This document shows positions 50,549 to 58,879 of a stretch of DNA of 64,000 nucleotides, piece after piece (position 1 is the stretch's first letter; each line of letters opens with the position of its first letter). Below the pieces are notes generated by a model, which was not told the DNA's origin, searched no databases, and saw only the letters and a list, made by a program, of their open reading frames with translations. This DNA is from Rhodocyclaceae bacterium. Its GTDB lineage: Bacteria; Pseudomonadota; Gammaproteobacteria; Burkholderiales; Rhodocyclaceae. Made by a program: the position numbers and the translations under genes. The DNA lies in contig JADKHX010000001.1 of NCBI GenBank assembly GCA_016721505.1, positions 1 through 64,000 of the forward strand, given 5' to 3'.

Positions 50549-51105
50549 ATAACTCCTTACGACTGTTGATTTTTGTCGCGACTACGCTGCTCAGCATGAC
50601 AGCTCAAGCAGAACGCGCCGACCGCACAAAGCCGGTAAACCTTGAGGCTGATCGGGTTTCGGTAGATGACAAACAGCAAATTCAAACCTTTGAAGGAAAC
50701 GTGCGCTTGACGCAAGGGACAATCACAATTTCGACCAGCAAATTAGTCGTGCGACAAGACGCTGAGGGCTTTCAGCGTGGCATCGCCTATGGTAGCGCTG
50801 GCGATAAGAATGCGCCGGCCAGTGGCACAGAAGGCCTTGCCCACTTCAAACAAAAACGTGAGGGGCGTAGCGATTTCATTGAAGGCGAAGCTGAGCGTAT
50901 CGAGCACGATAACCGTACGGAGAAAACCGAATTTTTTGGTCGCGCAAAAGTGAAAAGTGGTCTCGATGAGGTACGTGGCCCCTATATTTCATACGATGGA
51001 AAAACTGAAAACTATCTAGTGAGTGGCGCTGAAAAAGGCGGCCGTGTCTCGGCAACCATAAACCCAAAAGATAAATCTAAACCCGACGCGGCCACCAAGC
51101 CTTAG
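50545..51105 (+). CDS. lptA: LPS transport periplasmic bridge protein LptA
   Basis: 186 residues. Signal peptide RLLIFVATTLLSMTAQA, then the OstA-type beta-jellyroll (PVNLEADRVSVDDKQQIQTF, GNVRLTQGTITI, LVVRQDAEG) and a charged C-terminal tail. It forms the periplasmic bridge from LptC to LptD. The ATPase gene lptB that usually follows is not here; the next gene encodes an enoyl-CoA hydratase 56 nt on. Confidence 0.9.
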   Translation: MNNSLRLLIFVATTLLSMTAQAERADRTKPVNLEADRVSVDDKQQIQTFEGNVRLTQGTITISTSKLVVRQDAEGFQRGIAYGSAGDKNAPASGTEGLAHFKQKREGRSDFIEGEAERIEHDNRTEKTEFFGRAKVKSGLDEVRGPYISYDGKTENYLVSGAEKGGRVSATINPKDKSKPDAATKP

Positions 51106-51161
51106 CGTGACCACACAATCTCGCTGACATTGGCAGCGGATTTTCCACTGGAGAACACCAA

Positions 51162-51938
51162 ATGAATTTCGAAAACATTCTCGTCGAAACGCGTGGCAAA
51201 GTCGGCTTAATCACTCTCAACCGACCAAAAGCACTGAACGCTCTGAGCGACGGTCTATTCGACGATGTTGGTTTGGCGCTTGATGCCTTTGAAGCCGACG
51301 AAGCCATCGGCTGCATCGTTATCACAGGTTCTGAAAAAGCCTTCGCTGCCGGTGCCGATATCAGCGGGATGAAAGACTACGGCTATATGGATGCCTATAA
51401 GGCCAACTTCATCACTCGCAATTGGGATCGCGTGGCGCGTTGCCGCAAACCCTTGATTGCTGCCGTCAGCGGGTTTGCCTTAGGTGGTGGCTGCGAGTTA
51501 GCCATGATGTGCGACATGATTTTTGCCGCCGACAGCGCGAAATTTGGCCAACCCGAAATCAAACTTGGCATATTGCCTGGTGGCGGCGGCACACAGCGTC
51601 TGCCACGGGCAATGGGCAAAGGCAAAGCGATGGACATGTGCCTGACGGCGAGGATGATAGACGCGGTGGAAGCTGAGCGTTGCGGACTGGTCGCGCGCAT
51701 CATGCCAACAGCGACACTGCTGGAAGAAACAATAGTGGTCGCTGCGGGAATCGCCGAATTTTCCTTGCCCGTGTTGATGATGATTAAAGAGTCGGTTAAT
51801 CGCTCGTATGAGTCAGGACTGCAAGAAGGTTTGCTGTTTGAGCGCCGTAGTTTTCACGCGGCATTCGGCATAAACGACAGGCGCGAAGGCATGGCCGCGT
51901 TTCTTGAAAAACGCAAACCAGATTTCACAAACAGCTAA
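51162..51938 (+). CDS. Enoyl-CoA hydratase
   Basis: 258 residues of the crotonase fold. It hydrates trans-2-enoyl-CoA in fatty-acid oxidation. Oxyanion-hole residues lie in AFAAGADISGM and ALGGGCELAMMCD; the two catalytic glutamates are in GCELAM and FGQPEIKLGILPGGGGTQRL. Probably short-chain specific (EchA8/PaaF-like), by the complete active site. It has its own ribosome site (TGGAGAACACCAA, ending 1 nt before ATG) and a terminator. Confidence 0.92.
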   Translation: MNFENILVETRGKVGLITLNRPKALNALSDGLFDDVGLALDAFEADEAIGCIVITGSEKAFAAGADISGMKDYGYMDAYKANFITRNWDRVARCRKPLIAAVSGFALGGGCELAMMCDMIFAADSAKFGQPEIKLGILPGGGGTQRLPRAMGKGKAMDMCLTARMIDAVEAERCGLVARIMPTATLLEETIVVAAGIAEFSLPVLMMIKESVNRSYESGLQEGLLFERRSFHAAFGINDRREGMAAFLEKRKPDFTNS

Positions 51939-51966
51939 ATCCAAATTTTTCGTTGCGATGCATCAT

Positions 51967-51992
51967 AAAATGACTCTACGGAGTCATTTTTC
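51967..51992 (+). terminator. Enoyl-CoA hydratase terminator
   Basis: A perfect 10-bp stem, AAAATGACTC and GAGTCATTTT, with TACG loop and T-rich 3' side. It isolates the following phasin promoter. Confidence 0.88.
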
Positions 51993-52058
51993 ATTTATTT
52001 CATTTAGATAATTGATTTATAAGTAAATTATACTTTGTTGCAACGCGGCATAAATCAC

Positions 52059-52086
52059 TTGACAGGACATCCCGAGCTCCTATAAT
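52059..52086 (+). promoter_or_regulatory. Consensus sigma-70 promoter of the phasin gene
   Basis: TTGACA and TATAAT, both perfect, with a 16-nt spacer, 86 nt before the phasin ATG. GTTGCAAC, an 8-bp palindrome at about 52037-52044, lies just upstream of the -35 box and could be an operator for a PHA-sensing repressor such as PhaR; that last point is a guess. Confidence 0.85.
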
Positions 52087-52172
52087 TGGCTCCATGCTGC
52101 ACCGCACCATAGCCAATTAATCTTGCTCGCGCGCTCATGCGCAATGTCCAAAAATACTTATCGGAGCTACTC

Positions 52173-52757
52173 ATGAATAACTTTGCAAACCAATTCGCCG
52201 CTGCCAACAAATCTGCTGTTGAAAATTTGCTGAGCCTGACCAATACCGTTTTCGCCAGCGCCGAGCGCCTTGCCGCACTTAACTTGAACACCGCACGCAA
52301 TGCTCTCGCAAGCAGCGCCGCGACGACCAAGTCGCTGTTTGAAATCAAGGACCCACAAGCGTTGGTCGGCCTGTCGTCGGAACTCGCGCAGCCAGGAATG
52401 GAAAAAGCCATTGCCTATTCACGCAGCGTGTATGAAATTTTCACTCAGACCAATGACGAAGTAAGCAAGATCGTCGAAGCACAAGTCAGCGAACTCAACG
52501 GCGCGCTCGGTAGTGCGCTCGACAAACTCGCCAAGTCGGGTCCTGCCGGTTCGGATGTTACGGTATCGGCTGTCAAATCAGCGATGGCCGCAGCCAATTC
52601 AGCCTACGGCAATTTCAGCAAAGCGGCGAAACAAGTGGTCGAAATGACCGAAACCAATGTTGCCAATTCGGTAGCAGCGGTGAGTACCGCAACGACCAAA
52701 GTCAGCGGCAAACCAGCGGCCAACGCAGCCAATATCAAGAGCAAAAAAGCTGCCTAA
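52173..52757 (+). CDS. phaP: Phasin
   Basis: 194 residues from ATG 52173 (CGGAG upstream). All-helical, amphipathic, rich in Ala, no signal peptide: FANQFAAANKSAVENLLSLTN, then AERLAALNLNTARNAL and repeated heptad-like segments, with the family-typical ALVGLSSELAQPGMEKAIAYSRSVYEI (two segments) and a lysine-rich end. Phasins coat polyhydroxyalkanoate granules. The consensus promoter fits their abundance. No PHA synthase is in the window. Confidence 0.9.
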   Translation: MNNFANQFAAANKSAVENLLSLTNTVFASAERLAALNLNTARNALASSAATTKSLFEIKDPQALVGLSSELAQPGMEKAIAYSRSVYEIFTQTNDEVSKIVEAQVSELNGALGSALDKLAKSGPAGSDVTVSAVKSAMAAANSAYGNFSKAAKQVVEMTETNVANSVAAVSTATTKVSGKPAANAANIKSKKAA

Positions 52758-52800
52758 CAATTTCCCGTCTCCTCCTCCGACCTCCTACGAGGTCGGTTTC

Positions 52801-52829
52801 AACCCCGATGCTTGCATTGGGGTTTTTTT
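52801..52829 (+). terminator. Phasin gene terminator
   Basis: AACCCC and GGGGTT with the inner ATG/CAT pair form a hairpin followed by seven T, 43 nt after the stop. Confidence 0.85.
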
Positions 52830-52844
52830 ATGTGCTGATTTCCC

Positions 52845-52869
52845 CAGTTGGTGCTGGCAATACGCCGTC
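52845..52869 (+). repeat. Dispersed 25-bp repeat, copy 11
   Basis: CAGTTGGTGCTG, centre GCAAT, ACGCCGTC. It lies between the phasin terminator and the convergent aminotransferase stop, 16 nt away. Confidence 0.9.
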
Positions 52870-52885
52870 GATCAGCGACAACCGG

Positions 52886-54040
52886 CTAAATCTTGCGCAG
52901 CCGCGCACCTGCATTGGCAAGCGTTTCCGAGTCTTTGGCAAAGCATAGACGCACCAAACGCAAATCACTCCCTTGCGGTGAAAACACCGATATCGGTATT
53001 GATGCCACCCCATGTTCCTTGGTCAGCCAATGTGCGAATTCAAGATCTGTCATTTCGCTGATCGCGGAATAGTCGACCAACTGAAAATAGGTTCCGGCAC
53101 AGGGCAATAATCGGAATCGTGAATCCGCTAACTCCGCGCGTAAATGATCTCGTTTTTGCTGATAAAAACTCGCCAAGTCATCGGCAAATTCTGGCGCATC
53201 GCGCATGAAATCAGCAATTGCCAATTGCATAGGATGACTCACCGAGAACACAACGAACTGATGTGTCTTGCGTAGCTCGGCCATCAAGGATTCTGGTGCG
53301 AGGCAGTAGGCAATTTTCCAGCCGGTGATGTGATAAGTCTTGCCGAAACTTGAGACCACGAAGCTGCGTTCGCGCAATGCCGGAAAGTGCATCACGCTGA
53401 CATGCGTCGCGGCGTCGAACACCACGTGTTCGTAGACCTCATCGCTGACGACGACGGCATCAGTGTCTGCTAGCAACACAGCAAGTTGCGCCATATCGCC
53501 AGCCGACCAAACACTGCCGGTGGGATTGTGGGGACTATTGATAATCATCATCCGTGTGCGCGGCGTAAGCAATTGACGTAGCTCGGAAAAATTCGGCCGA
53601 TAGTCTGGCGCCGCCAGCTTAGCCAAAATTGGCGTGCCGCCATTGAGCAAAATCGCCGGTATGTAAGCGTCATACACTGGCGCAAAAACAATCACTTCAT
53701 CGCCGGGTCGCACGCATGCCGCGATGGCACAAAAAATTGCTTCCGTCGCGCCAGCGGTGACCGTGATTTCTCGCTCGACATCGTAATTCGCGCCGTACAA
53801 ACGCGCGACTTTTTCGGCAATCGCTACTCTTAAACTCGGCGCGCCGTGCATCATTGCGTATTGATTGCTGCCAGTCGCCATGTGATGTGCGACTCGCGAC
53901 AGCATAAGTGGTGGCGGCGCAAAATCAGGAAACCCTTGCGATAAATTTATCGCGCCATGCGTTTGCGCAAGTTGCGACATGACGCTAAATATTGTCGTCC
54001 CGACTTGTGGTAGCCGGGACGGGACATGCGGCGTGCTCAT
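52886..54040 (-). CDS. PLP aminotransferase, YbdL/kynurenine-transaminase-like
   Basis: 384 residues, PLP fold-type I. The N-terminus SRLPQVGTTIFSVMSQLAQTH and INLSQGFPDFAPPP are typical of the methionine/kynurenine-type transaminases (YbdL), as are YAMMHGAPSLR, NSPHNPTGSVW, DEVYEHVVFD and the Schiff-base lysine in SSFGKTYHITGWKIAY. Its likely role is methionine or aromatic transamination. It is separate from its neighbours. Confidence 0.88.
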   Translation of the reverse strand: MSTPHVPSRLPQVGTTIFSVMSQLAQTHGAINLSQGFPDFAPPPLMLSRVAHHMATGSNQYAMMHGAPSLRVAIAEKVARLYGANYDVEREITVTAGATEAIFCAIAACVRPGDEVIVFAPVYDAYIPAILLNGGTPILAKLAAPDYRPNFSELRQLLTPRTRMMIINSPHNPTGSVWSAGDMAQLAVLLADTDAVVVSDEVYEHVVFDAATHVSVMHFPALRERSFVVSSFGKTYHITGWKIAYCLAPESLMAELRKTHQFVVFSVSHPMQLAIADFMRDAPEFADDLASFYQQKRDHLRAELADSRFRLLPCAGTYFQLVDYSAISEMTDLEFAHWLTKEHGVASIPISVFSPQGSDLRLVRLCFAKDSETLANAGARLRKI

Positions 54041-54081
54041 GGCATATTCATGGCAAATGAATCACCAATTAATCACTGTGC

Positions 54082-54432
54082 TCAACCAATGGACAACAAC
54101 TCAACTTCAAACAGCAATGTCGCATTCGGTGGAATCACGCCACCCGCGCCGCGTGGGCCATACGCCAGTGCCGGTGGGATGGTGAGCTTGCGCGTGCCAC
54201 CGACTTTCATGCCTTGCACGCCCTCGTCCCAACCGGCGATTACTTGACGTTGGCCGAGGCCAAACTCAAATGGCTCATTGCGATCCTTGCTCGAATCGAA
54301 TTTGGTGCCATTCATCAACCAACCCGTGTAATGCACGCTGACATACTGACCCGATTTGGCTTCGTCGCCGCCACCAAGGACGACTTCTTCAATCATCAAA
54401 CCACTGTCAGTGGTTGTTGTGTTTTCGCTCAT
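54082..54432 (-). CDS. FKBP-type peptidyl-prolyl isomerase
   Basis: 116 residues, single FKBP domain without signal peptide. VSVHYTGWLMNGTKFDSS, FEFGLGQRQVIAGWDEGVQGM, RKLTIPPALAYG and PPNATLLFEVELL hold the active-site aromatic and Asp residues (Y, F, D, W, Y, F). Cytosolic and probably a general foldase. Confidence 0.94.
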   Translation of the reverse strand: MSENTTTTDSGLMIEEVVLGGGDEAKSGQYVSVHYTGWLMNGTKFDSSKDRNEPFEFGLGQRQVIAGWDEGVQGMKVGGTRKLTIPPALAYGPRGAGGVIPPNATLLFEVELLSIG

Positions 54433-54485
54433 GCAAAACTCCTGATAAAAATATGCATTATCGCGCGACTGGCTTAAGAACTAAC

Positions 54486-55373
54486 TCAGCTTTGTCTCGA
54501 CACGCGCTCCAGCACCGTGAGCAATGCCGAGGTATCGCCCTTGGCACCACCCTGCGCCATCAATGCATTGAGCTGCTGCCCGACACTCGCCGCAATCGGC
54601 AACGACACACCCAGACGAACCGCTTCTTCGAGTAACAAACCGAAATCTTTATGATGCAATCTGGCTTCAACACCGGCTGCAAAATCACGTTTCAGCATGC
54701 GTTCGCCAAATACTTCCATCACCCGCGACGCGGCCGATCCGGCACTAATCGCTTGGTACACTTTGGCGAAATCCAGACCACTGGCGCGCGCCAAGCAAGC
54801 CGCTTCCGCCACCGCTTCGATCGCCGCCACCATCACCATCTGATTGCACGCTTTGGCCACCTGCCCTGCCCCGGAATCACCAACGCATACCGCTGTCTTG
54901 CCGATGCAATCGAAGACGGGCGTCAATCGCAAAGTCAAGGCGTCTGCGTGGCGTGCATTACCACCCCACATGATCGCCAAATTTGCGGCGCGCGCGGCGT
55001 TGACCCCGCCTGAAACCGGCGCATCGACAAAATCAACTCCATGTACCGCATAGGCCTTTGCAATTTCTCGCGCGACGGTTGGCGCAATGGTCGAAAAATC
55101 CACATGCAGTAAATTCGCGTGTCGCCCTTCGAGTAAGCCATTCACGCCCAAGGCAAGCGTTTCAACATCGTCACTGGAAGTCACGTTGGTGCACACAATG
55201 TCACAAGCTTGCGCCAACGCAGCGGGTGAATCGCACCGCGTCGCACCACGCTCGACTAGCGAGTTGGTGCTGGCGACACGCCGTGCCCAGACATGTAAAT
55301 CAAATCCGCCACGCAACAAGTTCTCGGCCATCGCCAAGCCCATGCTGCCGAGGCCGATGAATCCGATTCGCAT
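54486..55373 (-). CDS. Beta-hydroxyacid dehydrogenase (HIBADH family)
   Basis: 295 residues; ATG 55373 has CCGGAG just upstream. Rossmann GFIGLGSMGLAMA at the start, the substrate loop FVDAPVSGGVNAA, the catalytic lysine in GQVAKACNQMV and the C-terminal HKDFGLLLEEA. Family substrates include hydroxyisobutyrate, tartronate semialdehyde and succinic semialdehyde; specificity is unknown. A repeat copy encodes part of residues 30-38, WARRVASTNS, directly after the Rossmann beta-2 strand. Tandem with a paralogue on the same strand, 4-nt gap. Confidence 0.85.
   Translation of the reverse strand: MRIGFIGLGSMGLAMAENLLRGGFDLHVWARRVASTNSLVERGATRCDSPAALAQACDIVCTNVTSSDDVETLALGVNGLLEGRHANLLHVDFSTIAPTVAREIAKAYAVHGVDFVDAPVSGGVNAARAANLAIMWGGNARHADALTLRLTPVFDCIGKTAVCVGDSGAGQVAKACNQMVMVAAIEAVAEAACLARASGLDFAKVYQAISAGSAASRVMEVFGERMLKRDFAAGVEARLHHKDFGLLLEEAVRLGVSLPIAASVGQQLNALMAQGGAKGDTSALLTVLERVSRQS
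55261..55285 (+). repeat. Dispersed 25-bp repeat, copy 12 (inside the dehydrogenase gene)
   Basis: GAGTTGGTGCTG, centre GCGAC, ACGCCGTG: 23 of 25 to consensus. It is read antisense as ARRVASTNS. The paralogous neighbour has ARRQESLAP at the same place with unrelated DNA. Confidence 0.75.
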
Positions 55374-55377
55374 CAAC

Positions 55378-56253
55378 TTACTCCGGCGAACTCATTCTTT
55401 CCAGAAGTTGCAACACCGCGATGGAATCTGACTCGCCCAAGCCGCTTCCGACCATCGCGTTAAACATCTGTGTGGTGGCGGCAGCCGATGGCAAGGACAG
55501 CCCAAGTCGATGCGCTTCACCCATCACAATGCGCAAATCTTTTTGATGCATCCATGCTTTGAAACCGGGCTTGAAATTTCTGTCCAGCATGCGCTGGCCG
55601 TGATTTTCCAGAATTTTGGAGTAGGCAAAGCCGCCGAGCAACGCCTCGCGAACTTTCGCCGGATCAACACCGCTTTTTGCTGCGAAATTAAACGCCTCAG
55701 CCACCGCCATCACGCCTACAGCGGTCAAGATTTGATTACAGGCTTTTGCCACTTGTCCGGCACCACTTCCCCCAATCAAGGTCGCCGATTTGCCAACTTT
55801 TTGAAACAAGGGCAAAGCCTTGTCAAAAGCTTCCTGCGTGCCGCCCGCCATGATGGTTAGCGCTGCATTGATCGCTCCCGTTTCACCACCCGACACTGGC
55901 GCATCAACAAAAGAAATGTTCTTTTCAGCCAAAGCCAGACCGATACGTAACGCCTCGGCCGGCGCAATCGTACTCATGTCGACCACTACCAACCCTGCCT
56001 TGCCACCGCCGACAATGCCATCCACGCCAAGGCAAACCGCATCAACATCCGGCGCATCGGCAACCATCGTAATCACGATGTCGGATGCCGCCGCAACCGC
56101 CGCTGGCGTCGCATGCACTTGCGCGTTGACCGCTGCAAACGGTGCGAGCGACTCTTGTCGCCGCGCCCACAAATGCAAACGATGTCCTGCCGCTTCCAAA
56201 TGCAGCGCCATTGGTCGTCCCATTAAACCCAGCCCGATAAATCCGACTTCCAT
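55378..56253 (-). CDS. Beta-hydroxyacid dehydrogenase, tartronate-semialdehyde-reductase-like
   Basis: 291 residues: GFIGLGLMGRPMALHL at the start, FVDAPVSGGETGAINAAL, GQVAKACNQIL with the catalytic lysine, HQKDLRIVM. It resembles GarR/GlxR (2-hydroxy-3-oxopropionate reductase), but the HIBADH subgroups are hard to separate by eye. It and the downstream paralogue are clearly homologous over their whole length, indicating tandem duplication. It starts right after the DUF4202 stop. Confidence 0.86.
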   Translation of the reverse strand: MEVGFIGLGLMGRPMALHLEAAGHRLHLWARRQESLAPFAAVNAQVHATPAAVAAASDIVITMVADAPDVDAVCLGVDGIVGGGKAGLVVVDMSTIAPAEALRIGLALAEKNISFVDAPVSGGETGAINAALTIMAGGTQEAFDKALPLFQKVGKSATLIGGSGAGQVAKACNQILTAVGVMAVAEAFNFAAKSGVDPAKVREALLGGFAYSKILENHGQRMLDRNFKPGFKAWMHQKDLRIVMGEAHRLGLSLPSAAATTQMFNAMVGSGLGESDSIAVLQLLERMSSPE

Positions 56254-56853
56254 TTATTTTTCCTCCACCGCTTTAACAATCAAAGGCACCAATGCAGGCG
56301 GCAAAATCAGCTTGCCGCTCAACGCAAACTCGTGTGCCGCCATCGACATTTTCTTCCAAGTCTTGCGAATGATATCCAACCATTTCACTACGTCGTAATC
56401 CGGCTTGGTTGCAACAAACGCCGCCAAATAATGTTCAATGAAAACCAGCGCGCTCACGTCTTCCAACAACTGCGTATCAGCGTTTGCCTTGATGCCTTTT
56501 TTGCCGATAGCCTGCATCACGCGATCGATCGTGGTTTCATCATATTGAACGAGTCGCAGCAAACGCGCAGCCTCATCCGCGTGAAATTTGTACAGCCATT
56601 TGCGCCACATTAAATAACCTTCGCGTGTCTGCGGATAACTATCCCGAGGCACGACCCAGCGCCGAATATGCTGCGCCCGCACAGCCAGTTGAGCTACTTC
56701 ATCCGCTTCGGGGGCGAAGCGCGCCAGCATCGCGGTCATACGTTCTGCGTAAAGTAACTCCTTGGGGCGACCTTGGTCCAAATTCGGATCCAGCACATTT
56801 GCTTCATCGATCAAGCAAATTGCGGCATTCAAACGCGGCGATGGCTCAGTCAT
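56254..56853 (-). CDS. DUF4202 family protein
   Basis: 199 residues from ATG 56853. Family marks: AICLIDEANVLDPN, PKELLYAERMTAML, RAQHIRRWVVPRDSYP, GYLMWRKWLYKFHADEAARLL (two segments), LEDVSALVFIEHYL and KTWKKMSMAAH. Histidines and acids are spaced as in an all-helical metal-binding fold, but no activity is established. It ends 0 nt before the dehydrogenase start, so the three genes form one leftward operon. Confidence 0.85.
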   Translation of the reverse strand: MTEPSPRLNAAICLIDEANVLDPNLDQGRPKELLYAERMTAMLARFAPEADEVAQLAVRAQHIRRWVVPRDSYPQTREGYLMWRKWLYKFHADEAARLLRLVQYDETTIDRVMQAIGKKGIKANADTQLLEDVSALVFIEHYLAAFVATKPDYDVVKWLDIIRKTWKKMSMAAHEFALSGKLILPPALVPLIVKAVEEK

Positions 56854-56983
56854 GGTGTTAAGTCGGTTGCAGAGTTGTGCTGGTGCATAGTATGACCGAT
56901 GCAATAGGTTTCATTTAGATTGGTACAAGCGTCAGAAAAAACAGTCAGTATTATTGGCCAACCGAAGTCTTTCGAGAATTCCT

Positions 56984-57526
56984 ATGCGCATACTTTCACT
57001 TGGCGCCTGTGTAGTTGGCATCGTCATCGTCACGATAGGTCTAATTTTTATCGCGCCCTTGGGCAAAGGTTTGCTTACCTTGGCGTGGGCCTTGCTCTAC
57101 GCGGCTTTCCTTCCCAAAATTTTCATCGAAGGTGCGGATTGGCTATTTGGTCGCGGCCGCCGTGCTGCACTTTATGGCAAGGGTTGGCAAGCCAGCTGGA
57201 CGCACACTGGCGTAAAAGTTCGTGGCGATGTCGATGCAGGTGGCGAGCTTTGGATCAGCCTTAGCGATTGCGCGTTAGCCAGCGGACTGTCGCTTGAAAA
57301 GCGACTCGATTGGGTGGCGACAACGCAAAAACGCAAGGACAAGGTCAAAGGATGGTTGATTACCAAGCCAGCAATGAAGGCGATTTTGGATGGTGTTGAT
57401 GTTAGCCAAGGCGAATTTGTTCAAGTCAATAAATTGCGTGTTTTTCTAGCGCGCGAGGTGTGGCACGAGGACGAAAAAGCGCGGCAAACGGCACCAAGCG
57501 AAGCGCCGAAATCGCCAAGCGGGTAA
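56984..57526 (+). CDS. Hypothetical membrane protein
   Basis: 180 residues from ATG 56984. Two hydrophobic helices at the N-terminus (LSLGACVVGIVIVTIGLIFIA and LLTLAWALLYAAFLPKIF), then a soluble domain (VKVRGDVDAGGELWISLSDCALASGL, KAILDGVDVSQGEFVQVNKLRV) and a charged tail. I recognise no family. It is 36 nt upstream of the patatin gene and may be cotranscribed with it. Confidence 0.6.
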   Translation: MRILSLGACVVGIVIVTIGLIFIAPLGKGLLTLAWALLYAAFLPKIFIEGADWLFGRGRRAALYGKGWQASWTHTGVKVRGDVDAGGELWISLSDCALASGLSLEKRLDWVATTQKRKDKVKGWLITKPAMKAILDGVDVSQGEFVQVNKLRVFLAREVWHEDEKARQTAPSEAPKSPSG

Positions 57527-57562
57527 TGGCGCTAACATCGTGCCGCTAACATCTTCCTTACC

Positions 57563-58630
57563 ATGCAAACACTCTCCATTCACTCTGGCGCAACTGCGCT
57601 TGCGACACTCAAACGTGACGGCCTGCAAGCGAGCGCCGTCGAGATAATTCCGGCGGCGGCGGGTGGACCAAAAGGTCTCGCCCTACACGGTTTGGATTGC
57701 GCGATTTTTGGACAGTGGTTGGCGCAAGCACCTCGTCCGCGTCAGCTCATCGGTGCCTCGGTTGGCGCTTGGCGAATGGCCGCCGCAGCACAAGCTGATC
57801 CCATCGCGGCATTGAGTCGACTGGCGGATTTTTATTGCGAACAACGCTATTCAGTCAAACCAAGCGCGACCGAAGTTTCAGAATTTTGCCAACGCTTGGT
57901 TGCTCACCTTATTGGCGGTCACGAATCAGAGATCCTCACCGCGCCAAATTACCGCCTCAATATTTTGACGGTACGCGGTAAAAACCTGTTGGCCAAAGGG
58001 GGTTCGCTCGGCACACCGGTTGGTTTTGCGGCGGCTGCCGGGTTCAACGCCGTAGCTCGACGCCATCTACGCCACTGGCTGGATCGTGTTTGGTTTTACG
58101 ACGCACGCGATAAATCCAAGCTGCTGCCGCTGAACGATTTTCATACCGATGAAGTTGCCTTATCCACACAAAATCTGCATGCGGCACTGCTCGCTTCCGG
58201 GTCCATCCCGCTGGTACTCAATCCCGTGGTCGACATTTCCGGCGCGCCACGCGGTAACTATTGGGATGGCGGAATCATCGACTACCACTTGCATCTGCCT
58301 TACGAACGAACCAATGGCCTCGTTCTTTATCCGCATTTCACCGATCACATTGTTCCCGGTTGGCTGGATAAATTCCACCCTGCGCGGCGTGCGGCAGGCG
58401 TTGCACTGGAGAAGCTGATTTTGATTTCACCGTCAAAGGAATTCATTGCCACACTCCCCAATCGAAAACTACCTGATCGCAGCGACTTCAAACGTTATGG
58501 CTCAAAACGACAAGAGGAAAGAATCCGCGATTGGCGCTTTACTGTCGGAGAAAGTCAACGCATGGGCGACGAGTTCTTGGCCATTGCCAGCAGCGGAGAA
58601 ATCGCCGCGCGCGCCGTGCTTTTCGCCTGA
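57563..58630 (+). CDS. Patatin-like phospholipase
   Basis: 355 residues with AAAGGPKGLALHGLD (oxyanion loop), the nucleophile elbow GASVGAWRM near 64-72 and the DGGIIDYH box with the catalytic aspartate near 233. The GASVGAW form marks a separate patatin subgroup from the 27.3-kb gene. No signal peptide. A repeat copy starts 3 nt after the stop. Confidence 0.85.
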   Translation: MQTLSIHSGATALATLKRDGLQASAVEIIPAAAGGPKGLALHGLDCAIFGQWLAQAPRPRQLIGASVGAWRMAAAAQADPIAALSRLADFYCEQRYSVKPSATEVSEFCQRLVAHLIGGHESEILTAPNYRLNILTVRGKNLLAKGGSLGTPVGFAAAAGFNAVARRHLRHWLDRVWFYDARDKSKLLPLNDFHTDEVALSTQNLHAALLASGSIPLVLNPVVDISGAPRGNYWDGGIIDYHLHLPYERTNGLVLYPHFTDHIVPGWLDKFHPARRAAGVALEKLILISPSKEFIATLPNRKLPDRSDFKRYGSKRQEERIRDWRFTVGESQRMGDEFLAIASSGEIAARAVLFA

Positions 58631-58632
58631 TT

Positions 58633-58657
58633 AACGGCGTCTTGCCAGCACCAACTG
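58633..58657 (-). repeat. Dispersed 25-bp repeat, copy 13
   Basis: On the minus strand CAGTTGGTGCTG, centre GCAAG, ACGCCGTT. It begins 3 nt after the patatin stop. Confidence 0.9.
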
Positions 58658-58879
58658 GCTAAATTGTTGCTGGTCCAGCAAGGGGCTCACCTTCGAACTC
58701 AGCTTCGGCACTTTGGACAGTCAAGACTTGCAATACCCTGACAACGGCCCTTTAAGGGGCTTAGAGCCTCCAATCCAAGAACCCGCTGCTGGGCTAAATT
58801 GAGCTACGCTTACGGGATTGACTCATTTATTGAAGTCAAGTGAAATGATGAAAAATTTATTTGCTGTGGGTGACCCATA
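58658..58879. other. Spacer before the MSHA operon
   Basis: 222 bp without a gene. It contains TTGACT at 58818-58823 facing AGTCAA at 58834-58839, an inverted repeat that may overlap a -35 box, but no convincing -10. The minus strand at about 58750-58810 looks faintly like a tRNA D arm but does not fold into a cloverleaf. Confidence 0.4.

Noticed and set aside
56867..56888. Fifteenth copy of the dispersed repeat
   Set aside because: AGTTGTGCTGGTGCATAG shares only part of the first arm with a deletion and lacks the ACGCCGTT arm; not separable from chance.
58750..58810. tRNA-like sequence on the minus strand before the MSHA operon
   Set aside because: A D-arm-like TAGCTCAATT is visible but no acceptor or T stem pairs with it.
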